Counted from the stretch's first letter, positions 1-7,916 are shown. The stretch: DNA of 19,977 bases from CAZQAA01 sp964591255 (GCA_964591255.1 CAZQAA010000031.1:1-19977), one strand, 5' to 3'. Program-made: numbers and translations. The notes: generated by a model from the letters alone, not told the origin.

Positions 1-1
1 G

Positions 2-676
2 CCTATTACAGGATTTAGTTGCTGGGCCCTTGGATATTTGGATGAAGGATACCGGCGGATTGGATGCATGCTCCATCCGGCTCAAAACAGCGGGATTGAT
101 CTTCGTTATCGCGTACACTATGGAGATAAGTGCCGCAGAGAAATCTGTCCAGAGGCCAAAGAGTTCCTCAAGCTGAATAGGGAGGCAAGGGAATTCTGGA
201 CCAATTTGACATATGGTCTTGATTCATTCTCCTATTCGAGCAGAAAAGTCAATCCGCTCTTTAAGCTTATGGGATGGGGTGCCAAGGCTTTGCACGCAAT
301 CGCGCAAAATGAAGAGGGTACAATCTTTACGAACAACTCATTTTTTGGGGCGTATCCGTTTTTTTTATGCGATTTAAAACCAAGGGCCTTTAGCTATCTC
401 TTGTCATGGATAGTCACAGAAAAGGGGATTGATCTATTAAGGACTGGACCATTTCGGGCCAAGTTCGAGAAATTGGTTTCGCTTCTATTCAATGAATTAA
501 GTCGATCGATTCAGGATCTCCCGTGTGATTTGGATACCCCCTATACACATTTGCTAGACCTTGATCCTGATTTTCTGAATTTTATTAGGCTTGGACTTGG
601 TATACCAAAGATCAATATAACTATGGCATCAGACTTGAAAAAGGATGTGGACCGAATCCTAAAGAATTTCATATAA
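2..676 (+). CDS. Cys-containing protein of unknown function, 5'-truncated by the window edge
   Basis: The reading frame is open from base 2 to the stop at 674-676, so the gene starts upstream of the window. The first in-frame start-like codon (TTG at 38) lies in the middle of sequence that reads on naturally from upstream (PITGFSCWALGYLDEGYRRIG), and I do not take it as the start. The visible N-terminal part has several spaced cysteines: one in SCWALG, one in IGCMLHP, and two in DKCRREICP. This pattern suggests a metal-binding or Fe-S region that continues upstream. The rest is alpha-helical and soluble-looking, with no membrane segment. I do not recognise the family and assign no function. 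It converges on thiL, with 26 bases between the two stop codons. Confidence 0.6.
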   Translation, partial: PITGFSCWALGYLDEGYRRIGCMLHPAQNSGIDLRYRVHYGDKCRREICPEAKEFLKLNREAREFWTNLTYGLDSFSYSSRKVNPLFKLMGWGAKALHAIAQNEEGTIFTNNSFFGAYPFFLCDLKPRAFSYLLSWIVTEKGIDLLRTGPFRAKFEKLVSLLFNELSRSIQDLPCDLDTPYTHLLDLDPDFLNFIRLGLGIPKINITMASDLKKDVDRILKNFI

Positions 677-702
677 AGGCAGAATATCCATGACTCATAG
701 AC

Positions 703-1722
703 TCATAAAGGCAGAAAATGCCTGAATCCCTCGGGTCTAACAACTTTTTCTCTTCCATCCTGTGTAATTATTCTGATACCCTTTTCAGCTGTAATCTTTC
801 CCAACCGATAAACATGACACGGAGATCCGTGCTTGAAAAGTCCTTGGAAGGTATCCGCATGTGTCCTGGGCACTGTTATAAGGAGCCTGTAATCCTCTCC
901 TCCATACAGTGCCAGATCACGGGGGTTTAGACGGCATGCATCGGCAAGGGCCGCAAGCTGGGGAGAAATGGGCAGGGCATTGTAAAATATGACGGCTCCG
1001 GTCCCGCTTGCTTCACAAATATGCCCCAGATCGGAAAAGAGACCATCGCTCAAATCGATCATAGCAGAGGCCAGGCCTGACTCTGCAATCATGCCACCTG
1101 CCTCTAAAAAAGGGAACGGCCTATTATGTGCCTCTATTAAAACTGATGTGCTTGATTCATTGGACTCAATCTCACCCGTTATCAGCTTGAGCCCGGCTGC
1201 GGAGTCTCCCAGGGTTCCGGTTACATAGATTTCATCATCCGGGGTTGCCCCATCCCTGTAAAGGACCTCTTTTTCATCTGCCTCACCTATGGCCGTGATG
1301 TCGATCAAGAGGCCTTTTTTGGATAAAGATGTATCACCCCCCAGAATGTTAACCCCGAAATGCCTGCATACGCTTTTTATACCTCGGTATACGGCATGGA
1401 GGGTGTCCATTTTAGCAAGAGCGGGAATGGCCATGGAGACGAACAGGTGACGGGCCGTTCCTCCCATTGCAGCAATATCGCTCAGGCTCACTGCTGCAGC
1501 CTTTTGTCCCAGATGCTCGGGCGGGATCTTATCCATAAGGAAATGTGTTCCTTCAACCATCAGATCAGTAGTGATCAGTAATACCCTCTTGTCATATGGC
1601 CCGATTACAGCACAGTCATCTCCTATCCCCTTAATAACCCTTTGAGGGTCGAAGTGACACCCTTTTTCGATGGAATTTATAAAACCAAATTCACCAATAT
1701 CCCCTATTTTCTTTTTGCTCAT
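703..1722 (-). CDS. thiL: Thiamine-monophosphate kinase ThiL
   Basis: ThiL phosphorylates thiamine monophosphate with ATP to give thiamine diphosphate, the active cofactor. The 339-residue protein from ATG 1722 shows the family motifs in order: GIGDD near residues 32-36, DLMVEGTHF at 53-61, SLSDIAAMGG at 79-88, GGDTS at 128-132, IDLSDGL at 222-228 and GGEDY at 274-278. The Asp-rich motifs form the metal and nucleotide site of the PurM/ThiL fold. The frame is open for 25 more codons upstream (to 1797), but that stretch is Tyr/Ile-rich and unlike ThiL N-termini. The MSKKKIGDIGEFGFI start fits the family and follows a weak AAGAGA ribosome site. No TPP riboswitch was seen upstream. It is transcribed divergently from the nucleotidyltransferase-like gene. 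Confidence 0.93.
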   Translation of the reverse strand: MSKKKIGDIGEFGFINSIEKGCHFDPQRVIKGIGDDCAVIGPYDKRVLLITTDLMVEGTHFLMDKIPPEHLGQKAAAVSLSDIAAMGGTARHLFVSMAIPALAKMDTLHAVYRGIKSVCRHFGVNILGGDTSLSKKGLLIDITAIGEADEKEVLYRDGATPDDEIYVTGTLGDSAAGLKLITGEIESNESSTSVLIEAHNRPFPFLEAGGMIAESGLASAMIDLSDGLFSDLGHICEASGTGAVIFYNALPISPQLAALADACRLNPRDLALYGGEDYRLLITVPRTHADTFQGLFKHGSPCHVYRLGKITAEKGIRIITQDGREKVVRPEGFRHFLPL

Positions 1723-1857
1723 TTCTGTGTATCTCTTGATGTATTTATAATGATAATGTATTGAATATTCCAAAACTATTAACAGTGGACACAACAACCT
1801 CCTGAATAGTTACGAAATTATTATGGGAGATGCAATCATTTTACACGAAAAAGGACT

Positions 1858-2763
1858 ATGGAGCAGGATATTGTCAGCTTAATAGAAGAAAATGGCCCAA
1901 TGTCCGGATCGGAGATATGGGAACAGATAGGTGGAGACGGGTTGACCCTTTGGCGAACCTGCAAGCTCTCCGAAAGGTTGAAAATCCAAGTTGTTGGAAC
2001 GCAATATCTCAGATTGGACAGACGTGTGGATGGTTATGCCCGCCTGTCCCCATCGATCCTGAGAGAATTTTTAACCTATTCTGTAATTGGCAGTATCCAT
2101 GACCTGGATTCTATTAAAAAGAAAGCGCATGCACTGTCATGTCACACCGAAGAGGTAAGCAAGGCAAAATTAGAATTGGCATATAGACTTGTGTCTGGTT
2201 TTGTCGACCGGCTGGGGACTGAACTGGTATCCGACAATGAGATATGTTTTATAATTGCCGGGGATATCGTATATAACATGGCCCATGATGTACCAAGGCC
2301 GGAAAGGAGCAGCGGAAAGCTGGTAAATGGTTCTGATATAGACTTGGTGGTAGTTGTGGATGACCGCTTTCCTGATGAATATATGAAAAGACTGGATAGC
2401 ACTATTTACCAGGAAAAATATCAGATTTTGATGGCTCCCCATATAAGGGAAGAGATAGATTATATTGTAAAGAGACTATCCCGTGTCAGGGAACAGGTCC
2501 AATTTGACAGTTTCAGACGAATGGTGGCGTGTAAGATTTTACAGGAAGGGACCCTGCTGTTTGGCAGTGAACATCTCTTTGGGCAGATAAAGGCAATGTT
2601 GCGGGATTATGGGGTCGTGGATAGACTTAACGCCTTGGAGAGACGTGCCAGGGCATTCAGAAAGGAGGCAGAGAAATACCTTCTTCAAGAGCCCCTTAAG
2701 AAAATTCAAGAGGAAAAGATCTATCTTTTTTATCCTGCAGAAGAATCGGAAGAGTTTGAATAG
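1858..2763 (+). CDS. Winged-helix and nucleotidyltransferase-like domain protein
   Basis: This 301-residue protein appears to have two parts. Residues 1-65 look like a winged helix (a short N-terminal helix, then GPMSGSEIWEQIGG and a predicted recognition helix around TLWRTCKLSERL), ending with YLRLD. The central part carries GSDIDLVVVVDD at 158-169, which matches the DxD (D160, D162) metal-binding strand of the polymerase-beta-type nucleotidyltransferase fold. The preceding glycine turn (FIIAGD, 131-136) is separated from it by an unusually long insert of about 22 residues. The C-terminus is charged and helical. The combination suggests DNA binding coupled to nucleotidyl transfer, or a degenerate transferase, but the substrate is unknown. 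The start follows an AAAGGA-like site. The gene is separated from the epimerase gene by 195 bases in which I see no convincing signal. Confidence 0.65.
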   Translation: MEQDIVSLIEENGPMSGSEIWEQIGGDGLTLWRTCKLSERLKIQVVGTQYLRLDRRVDGYARLSPSILREFLTYSVIGSIHDLDSIKKKAHALSCHTEEVSKAKLELAYRLVSGFVDRLGTELVSDNEICFIIAGDIVYNMAHDVPRPERSSGKLVNGSDIDLVVVVDDRFPDEYMKRLDSTIYQEKYQILMAPHIREEIDYIVKRLSRVREQVQFDSFRRMVACKILQEGTLLFGSEHLFGQIKAMLRDYGVVDRLNALERRARAFRKEAEKYLLQEPLKKIQEEKIYLFYPAEESEEFE

Positions 2764-2958
2764 GATTTATATCAAGAATCTCCACATGTCTTGACGAAGC
2801 CGCACAATCCTGTTACGTTCTTTGGAGATATTAACGTGTCAGCTCAATACGTTGGGAAAGCAGGATGGTTTAAGGGTCAGCCAGGGAATGACAGATCCCT
2901 TGATGAACGTATTATAGAGATAGGTTTAGTCTTCTTGTTATAGAAAGAGGAATATCTT

Positions 2959-3915
2959 ATGAAGATTATGGTTACCGGTGGCGCGGGATTTATTGGCTCA
3001 AATGTGGTGGACGGTTATATTGAGGCCGGACACGAGGTCCTTGTGGTGGATAATCTCTATACCGGCATGGAGGCCAATATCAATCCCAGTGCCCGATTTT
3101 TTAATCTGGATATCAGGTCATCTGAAGTTGGTGAATTGATTAGGAGGGAACGTCCTGATATAATAAATCATCATGCAGCCCAGATTAGTGTGCCGGATTC
3201 CGTGGCAGACCCAATTTTTGATGCCGATATTAATATTAAGGGGTTGCTGAATCTTCTGGAGAGCGCCGTAAAAAACGATGTCAGAAAGATAATTTTCATA
3301 TCATCAGGCGGTGCCATTTATGGTGAGGCCCATGAATATCCCACGTCCGAATCCTATCAACCCCGGCCCCTTTCTCCATACGCCGTATCAAAATATACAT
3401 CTGAACAGTATCTGGCCTATTACCGGCACCAGTTCGGCCTTGATTATACAACACTGCGGTATTCCAATGTATATGGTCCTCGTCAGGTGCCCCACGGTGA
3501 GGCCGGAGTGGTTGCAATTTTCATGAATAATCTCGTAAATGGGCAAAGGTCCATCTTATGTCATTTCCCCGATGATGATGAAGGAATGATACGAGATTAC
3601 TGTTTTGTGGGAGATGTGGTAAGGGCCAATTTAAAGGCGCTTGAGAAGGGAAACGGTGATTTTTTTAATATAGGGACGGGGATTGAGACAAAAACTTTTG
3701 ACCTGTACAAGGTAATCTTTGAGGCCTTTAAACGGGTCAGACCGGAAATAGCGGCTGAACTTGACATGCCGGTCAGACAGTTAGCCCGGCCCGGAGACCT
3801 TACCAGAAGCTGTCTTGTCATAGAAAAAGCCCGCAAGCATCTTGACTGGGTTCCCGTAACTCCCCTTAGAGAAGGAATTATCCAGACCTTGAATTGGCGC
3901 CTGAGTCAGGGATGA
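2959..3915 (+). CDS. NAD-dependent nucleotide-sugar epimerase/dehydratase (GalE-like extended SDR)
   Basis: The 318-residue protein is an extended short-chain dehydrogenase acting on a nucleotide sugar. The NAD-binding motif GGAGFIG is at residues 7-13, with an acidic residue (D31) ending the second strand, which favours NAD over NADP. The catalytic residues are S116, Y141 and K145 (YAVSK). The segment RYSNVYGPRQ and the closing region PLREGI, typical of UDP-glucose/UDP-GlcNAc 4-epimerases, are present. It would supply an activated sugar for surface polysaccharide, but no clear polysaccharide cluster surrounds it. The nearest glycosyltransferases lie 7 kb away on the other strand. Exact substrate specificity (UDP-glucose, UDP-GlcNAc or a uronate) cannot be read from the sequence. 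The start follows AAAGAGGAA at a normal distance. Confidence 0.88.
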   Translation: MKIMVTGGAGFIGSNVVDGYIEAGHEVLVVDNLYTGMEANINPSARFFNLDIRSSEVGELIRRERPDIINHHAAQISVPDSVADPIFDADINIKGLLNLLESAVKNDVRKIIFISSGGAIYGEAHEYPTSESYQPRPLSPYAVSKYTSEQYLAYYRHQFGLDYTTLRYSNVYGPRQVPHGEAGVVAIFMNNLVNGQRSILCHFPDDDEGMIRDYCFVGDVVRANLKALEKGNGDFFNIGTGIETKTFDLYKVIFEAFKRVRPEIAAELDMPVRQLARPGDLTRSCLVIEKARKHLDWVPVTPLREGIIQTLNWRLSQG

Positions 3916-3939
3916 TTACACCTCTTTTCCCTGATTTTT
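3904..3939 (+). terminator. Probable rho-independent terminator of the epimerase gene
   Basis: The arms TCAGGGA (3906-3912) and TCCCTGA (3928-3934) are perfect complements with a 15-base loop, and are extended by one wobble pair and one A-T pair. They are followed directly by TTTTT. The hairpin overlaps the stop codon of the epimerase gene and the end of the convergent sufB gene. The large loop makes it only moderately convincing. Confidence 0.5.
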
Positions 3940-5149
3940 ATAGCAAATCTTTATCACTTTGGTCAACAGCATGGTCGATTTCCGCCTTCAGCTCGGCCGG
4001 CAGTCCGGGGATATCCACATTCATGAAGCCACGAACAATTGTAGATGTGGCTTCATCCTCGTTCAAACCTCGTGACATCAGGTACAATATCTCCTCTTGG
4101 GCAATTTTTCCAACAGCCGCTTCATGGGACATCTCCACCTCTTCCGCTTGACCGGTCAGTTCTGGAATAGCATGGATGGATCCCCCCTTGAGGATCAATC
4201 CCCGGCATTCCAGATGTGCCTTTACACCTGGCACTTCACCAACAAGTTCCCCTCGTGCGACCATGTTGCCACCATTCGTAATGGCACGGGATATTATTTC
4301 AGCCTTGGTATCCTCATTTTTCAGAATGATCCTGCCGCCTACGTCAATTTCGGAACCCGGGCTTCCCACGAGAAGGCTATAAAATCGTGCCACGGCCCCC
4401 TTGCCCGCGAGATAAGTAGTGGGATACATCTGTACTGACCGGACCGGGCTCATACAGATATAATTGTTTAGAAACAGCCCCCCCTCCTCAACTATTCCGG
4501 CAGACCTTGAGCGTGTTTTTACCTCTTTACCCCAGTGATGAATCATCGTAAAAGAGAGCTTTGCATCCTTTTTGACATAAAATTCGGATATGCCTATATG
4601 AATTCCATGATGTAGATGGGAGGCAGATGTGCAGCCCGTGATGATGTGTAGTTCAGAGCCTTCTTCTGCTATGATTATGTTGTGCACATGTTGGCTTAAT
4701 CCGTTTTTTTCAAGGTACAGACATGCCTGCACAGGAAACATGACCTGGCTTCCGGGAAGGGCCCTTATTACGTATCCGTTATGGAGGTCAAGTCTTGCCC
4801 TGGCCGTATACTTATCCGTATCCACAGACACCAGATTCCAGTAGTAATCTTTTATCCATTCACATTCTTTTAAGGCCTGCTTGATGGGGATTATTTCAAG
4901 GCCATCTTGTTTTGCCCCTACATGGAGGACTGACGTGTCTTTCTGTATATATGTTCCGGCCCTCTCTTTTTCTTCTGCATCAACCCCAGCAAGAAGCATA
5001 TTTTCCTTGTCATCCCTGGACAAAGACTCAAGATTTTCTATATATTGATGATCTACCGGTTTTGATTCGTATGACTCGAGATCTATGTCAGACCCGAATG
5101 TCGCCTTCTTATTTTTTGCTTTGATAGCCTTTTCATCTAATTCGCGCAT
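3938..5149 (-). CDS. sufB: SufB/SufD-family Fe-S cluster scaffold protein (SufB type)
   Basis: The protein (403 residues from ATG 5149) is a SufB/SufD-fold beta-helix component of a SUF Fe-S assembly complex. Near its C-terminus it keeps a cysteine in AHLECRGLIL (C315) and the segment MSHEAAVGKI (about 340-349). These match the positions of the essential SufB cysteine and the HEA..KI segment of Escherichia coli SufB. It therefore looks like a functional scaffold rather than SufD. It is shorter than E. coli SufB (about 495 residues) because the N-terminal part is reduced, as in two-gene SufBC systems of anaerobes and archaea. An in-frame GTG at 5158 is possible, but GGGGAG at about 5158-5163 is spaced well for the ATG at 5149. 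The start overlaps the end of sufC by 13 bases, implying translational coupling. Confidence 0.88.
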   Translation of the reverse strand: MRELDEKAIKAKNKKATFGSDIDLESYESKPVDHQYIENLESLSRDDKENMLLAGVDAEEKERAGTYIQKDTSVLHVGAKQDGLEIIPIKQALKECEWIKDYYWNLVSVDTDKYTARARLDLHNGYVIRALPGSQVMFPVQACLYLEKNGLSQHVHNIIIAEEGSELHIITGCTSASHLHHGIHIGISEFYVKKDAKLSFTMIHHWGKEVKTRSRSAGIVEEGGLFLNNYICMSPVRSVQMYPTTYLAGKGAVARFYSLLVGSPGSEIDVGGRIILKNEDTKAEIISRAITNGGNMVARGELVGEVPGVKAHLECRGLILKGGSIHAIPELTGQAEEVEMSHEAAVGKIAQEEILYLMSRGLNEDEATSTIVRGFMNVDIPGLPAELKAEIDHAVDQSDKDLL

Positions 5150-5892
5150 TTCATACACTCCCCATAGCCGACTTCACTTATACATTTAAAGATTTCCCTA
5201 GCATTAGTAGTGCAGGTTAATTCGCCATTGTAAAGGAGCTGTCCTTTATCTGCCGTTATATAATCCAGGATAAAACCGGTATGGGTTATAATCAGCCCCA
5301 TTTTGGTCCGGGCCCGCCGTCTTTCTTTCTGGGTTTTCAGACCATTGACCCTGAAGTCCCTTTCAAGCATCTGGCTTATGGTATTTCCTATGAGTGACAT
5401 GTTTTCCATGTCAACTCCTGATTCCGGCTCGTCAAACAATAACAATAGCGGATCCTGTGCCATCAGCTGCAACAGTTCAGAGCGCTTTATCTCTCCCCCG
5501 GAAAAACCATCATTTATATCACGGTCAAGGAACTCGGAAAAATTTACTTTTTTCGCCAGGGATTCGGGTGTGGCCTGCCCCTTGGAGCAGATTTTCACCA
5601 TTTGTTTTGTTTTTACTCCCTTGATTGTCGGAGGCCTTTGAAAAGAAATTCCAATACCCATGCTTGCCCTTTCATTAACGGGGAGATGGGTAATATCCTT
5701 TCCATTGAATAAAATTTTTCCGTTTGTCACTTTGTATTGTGGATATCCCATAATGGTCATCAAAAGTGATGTCTTGCCAGATCCGTTTGGACCAAATAGG
5801 ATATGAGTTTCACCAGGTTTGATTTCCAGATCAATATGCCTGAGTACCTCCTTGTCTCCCAACATGACTTGCAAATCATCGATTACTAACAT
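5137..5892 (-). CDS. sufC: Fe-S assembly ATPase SufC
   Basis: SufC is the ABC-type ATPase that drives the SufB scaffold. The 251-residue protein shows Walker A GPNGSGKT at 34-41, a Q-loop around FQRPPT (84-89), the signature FSGGEIKR at 130-137, Walker B LLLFDEPESGVD at 150-161, and a switch histidine in ITHTG. Two features differ from classical SufC. There is a basic insert rich in Lys and Arg (GLKTQKERRRARTK) before the last strand, and the extreme C-terminus is a CxxC pair (C246, C249). The start follows AAGGAGAAGG. It lies 32 bases after the PcaD-like gene and overlaps sufB, so the three genes probably form one operon. No SufD, SufS, SufU or SufE gene is adjacent. Confidence 0.9.
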   Translation of the reverse strand: MLVIDDLQVMLGDKEVLRHIDLEIKPGETHILFGPNGSGKTSLLMTIMGYPQYKVTNGKILFNGKDITHLPVNERASMGIGISFQRPPTIKGVKTKQMVKICSKGQATPESLAKKVNFSEFLDRDINDGFSGGEIKRSELLQLMAQDPLLLLFDEPESGVDMENMSLIGNTISQMLERDFRVNGLKTQKERRRARTKMGLIITHTGFILDYITADKGQLLYNGELTCTTNAREIFKCISEVGYGECMKCAN

Positions 5893-5924
5893 GGCCTTCT
5901 CCTTGGTAAGTTTTTTTATGCAAA

Positions 5925-6716
5925 TTATTTCAGTTTTTCCAGGAAATTGATCAGGGCGGCAGTGAATGCCTCTGGTTGTTCCACGTTCGAGAGATGGGCG
6001 GCAGACGGTATTACCACCAGCCTTGAATTTGATATACGTTCGTGCATGGCCCTCGATAGGGTTACAGGCGTCCCCAAATCTTCTTTGCCCACCATGATCA
6101 GGGTAGGCATATGGATTTCATGTAACCGGTCAATATAATTGAGACGCCTGATCGCTTCAGAGCAACCTATAAAACCGGATACCGGAGTAGCCAGATATTG
6201 CTCGCGTATCTGTTCCACTGCAGGCGGGTTCTGACTGAGAAAGGGTGCTGTGAACCAGCGCTCCAAGGTTCCCTGGAGTAATGGTTCAAGGCCTTTGTTA
6301 CGGGCCGTGTCAATACGATCCTGCCAAACAGGCTGGTCTTCCTCTGAGACAATTGCGGCTGTGTCGCAGAGAACAAGGCTCATGAGTCGGTCAGGATGAT
6401 TCAAGGCAATTGATTGGCCTATCATACCTCCCATGGATATCCCGACCCAGTGTGCTTTTTCAATACCAAGTGCATCCATCAGCGCAACGGCATCGTCTCC
6501 CAGCTGTTCCAGGGTATATTTTCCTTGCGGTGCATCACTTTTGCCATGACCCCGTGTGTCAAAACGGAGCACTCTAAAAATATTTTCCAGCGGTTCCATC
6601 TGGGCATTCCACATGGTAAGGTCCGAACCCAGAGAATGGCTCAGCATGACAGTGTTTGCCCCATTTTGGCCTGAGAGCTCATAATTTATGTAAATTCCGT
6701 TTGCTTTGATCTTCAT
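5925..6716 (-). CDS. Alpha/beta hydrolase, PcaD-like (3-oxoadipate enol-lactonase family)
   Basis: The 263-residue protein has the alpha/beta-hydrolase layout. The nucleophile elbow GISMGG places the serine at residue 94. The acid is probably the Asp in GKEDLGTP near 210-217, and the histidine lies in SAAHLSNVEQPEAF near 238-251. The HSLGSD segment (27-32) fits the oxyanion loop. The sequence resembles 3-oxoadipate enol-lactonases, which act in the aerobic beta-ketoadipate pathway. That pathway is not expected in an anaerobe and no other pca gene is present, so the real substrate is probably another ester, lactone or thioester. It is the first gene of a likely operon with sufC and sufB, with AAAGGA before the start. 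The functional link to Fe-S assembly is unclear and may only be co-transcription. Confidence 0.85.
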   Translation of the reverse strand: MKIKANGIYINYELSGQNGANTVMLSHSLGSDLTMWNAQMEPLENIFRVLRFDTRGHGKSDAPQGKYTLEQLGDDAVALMDALGIEKAHWVGISMGGMIGQSIALNHPDRLMSLVLCDTAAIVSEEDQPVWQDRIDTARNKGLEPLLQGTLERWFTAPFLSQNPPAVEQIREQYLATPVSGFIGCSEAIRRLNYIDRLHEIHMPTLIMVGKEDLGTPVTLSRAMHERISNSRLVVIPSAAHLSNVEQPEAFTAALINFLEKLK

Positions 6717-6737
6717 TTTTTTATCCTTTCGGAGTTC

Positions 6738-6766
6738 ATAATAGATGTTGGCTTTTTATTTGTGAG
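6738..6766 (-). promoter_or_regulatory. Possible sigma70 promoter for the hydrolase-sufC-sufB operon
   Basis: On the minus strand CTCACA (6761-6766) is followed after 17 bases by TATTAT (6738-6743). Each is a partial match to the -35 and -10 consensus. The start codon is 21 bases downstream, which would give a very short leader. The region is AT-rich, so chance matches are likely. Confidence 0.25.
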
Positions 6767-6943
6767 AAAGAGTATAACGCTGAATCAAGCCCTTTATGAT
6801 AATAATTTTTCCATCTTCAATAATTGCATCAAGATTTTTTTACTTTTTTTGTTGAAGCGATCACGATGTCAATTTTTTCTCATATCTTACGCCCAAAAAC
6901 TATTCTTATCAAGTAATCAAGTAAACATGAAAATTGGATGTTT

Positions 6944-6976
6944 AAAAGGGTTGTTGGTGACAAAACTATACAACCC
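6944..6976 (-). terminator. Possible terminator of the ATP-grasp gene
   Basis: GGGTTGT (6948-6954) and ACAACCC (6970-6976) are perfect 7-base complements with a 15-base loop. On the minus strand the hairpin is followed by TTTTAAA, and it begins 23 bases after the stop of the ATP-grasp gene. The T-tract is short, so efficiency is uncertain. The rest of the 283-base gap (6717-6999) is AT-rich with no supported gene. Confidence 0.42.
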
Positions 6977-6999
6977 AATGATCTTACAAGGAGTATATG

Positions 7000-7863
7000 C
7001 TAAACGATCTTTACCGGTTCAGGATTTACACCTTGTCCATCAAGCCAGTCACATACTGCGGCATGGAAAAGGCGATAGTAATTTTCTATTCCTCCTATTC
7101 CACGTCTTCCAAAATAATAGTTGATTTCAAGAGTTAGTGGCGAAACCCTGTTATCCGAATCGGGAAAGATAAAGTCGATGGCCGCAAGGTTAATCTCTGT
7201 CTTTTCTGCTATGATCCTAGCCATGGCCTTTCCTTTTTCCTGCAGATCGGGGCGCCAGTCATGATCTATCTCCGCACCACGACTAATCGTGGTGATAACC
7301 TGGTCATCCGATTTTGGACGTTTCCAGTAAGAAATTATTTTAGTTCCAAGGATCACTGCACGCAGGACATTACCACTGCATGGAATAAATTCCTGGCTAA
7401 TGAATCCATCTTTATACATGTTTTCTTTCGCGGACATGTTATCCAGTAACCACGCCAGTCCCGATTTGTCTTTAACTATGTGCACGCCGTCCCCTTCGTG
7501 GCTGTGGTTATCTTTGATCAGAAAAGGTGTCTTATGAGGATATGTACCATTTTTTTTAGATTTAACCGCATTTTTAAATTCGTTTACTGTCTGCCAGCAC
7601 ATAGTTTTCGGATGGGGCAGTGCCAGCTTTTTGAAAAGACGGGCCTGTCCCACCTTGCCTGGATACCGGAATCGTGTTTTATAATTTGGGAATATAAGGG
7701 CTTTTGAGTTTGCACATACCTCGTAGAGATCATATGGGCATGTTTGGGGGAGGATAATCACATTCGCCTTTTGAATTAACGCCATATCTTCTTTGGTGAG
7801 GGATCTGTCTCCAAGTATGATCTGCGCATCGGAGTCGAGACAGGGATGGAATGAGAGTATCAT
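7000..7863 (-). CDS. RimK-like ATP-grasp domain protein
   Basis: The 287-residue protein has the features of an ATP-grasp ligase. FLIKDNHSHEGDGVHIV (114-130) resembles the ATP-binding lysine strand and glycine-rich loop. ISQEFI (155-160) fits the adenine-contacting strand. LRAVILGTKIISYWKR (167-182) matches the RimK/glutathione synthetase strand that ends in a conserved Arg. AAIDFIF (D230) and LEINYYFG (E246, N248) supply the metal ligands. Family members form amide bonds from a carboxylate and an amine with ATP, for example glutamylation or peptide-like cofactors. The substrate here cannot be told. The N-terminal 60 residues (pre-ATP-grasp region) are short. It is transcribed divergently from the fmdB-type gene and no obvious partner gene lies beside it. 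Confidence 0.75.
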   Translation of the reverse strand: MILSFHPCLDSDAQIILGDRSLTKEDMALIQKANVIILPQTCPYDLYEVCANSKALIFPNYKTRFRYPGKVGQARLFKKLALPHPKTMCWQTVNEFKNAVKSKKNGTYPHKTPFLIKDNHSHEGDGVHIVKDKSGLAWLLDNMSAKENMYKDGFISQEFIPCSGNVLRAVILGTKIISYWKRPKSDDQVITTISRGAEIDHDWRPDLQEKGKAMARIIAEKTEINLAAIDFIFPDSDNRVSPLTLEINYYFGRRGIGGIENYYRLFHAAVCDWLDGQGVNPEPVKIV

Positions 7864-7887
7864 CAGTAAAGAAAGACCGTAGATTGT

Positions 7888-7916
7888 TTGACTTTAGATA
7901 CAGTAACTAATATACT
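7888..7916 (+). promoter_or_regulatory. Sigma70-type promoter upstream of the fmdB-type gene
   Basis: TTGACT (7888-7893) and TATACT (7911-7916) each match the consensus at five of six positions and are separated by exactly 17 bases. Transcription would start near 7923, giving a leader of about 35 bases that contains the CAGGAG ribosome site. This is one of the best promoter matches I see in the window. Confidence 0.65.

Noticed and set aside
1723..1797. N-terminal extension of ThiL
   Set aside because: The added 25 residues are Tyr/Ile-rich without family similarity. The MSKKKIGDIGEF start fits ThiL.
1723..1857. A TPP riboswitch near thiL
   Set aside because: No CTGAGA-type conserved core was found in the leader on either strand.
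1830..2102. An open frame overlapping the start of the nucleotidyltransferase-like gene
   Set aside because: It lies in another frame of the well-supported gene at 1858, and its product (Trp- and Cys-rich) is typical of a shadow frame.
2764..2958. Possible TTGACG and TTGATG promoter elements before the epimerase gene
   Set aside because: Neither has a -10 element better than three of six matches at a proper spacing. The epimerase promoter cannot be placed.
6762..7124. A 120-codon plus-strand open frame across the gap upstream of the hydrolase gene
   Set aside because: It overlaps the ATP-grasp gene antisense by 125 bases and has a composition like translated AT-rich spacer, no ribosome site and no recognisable motif.
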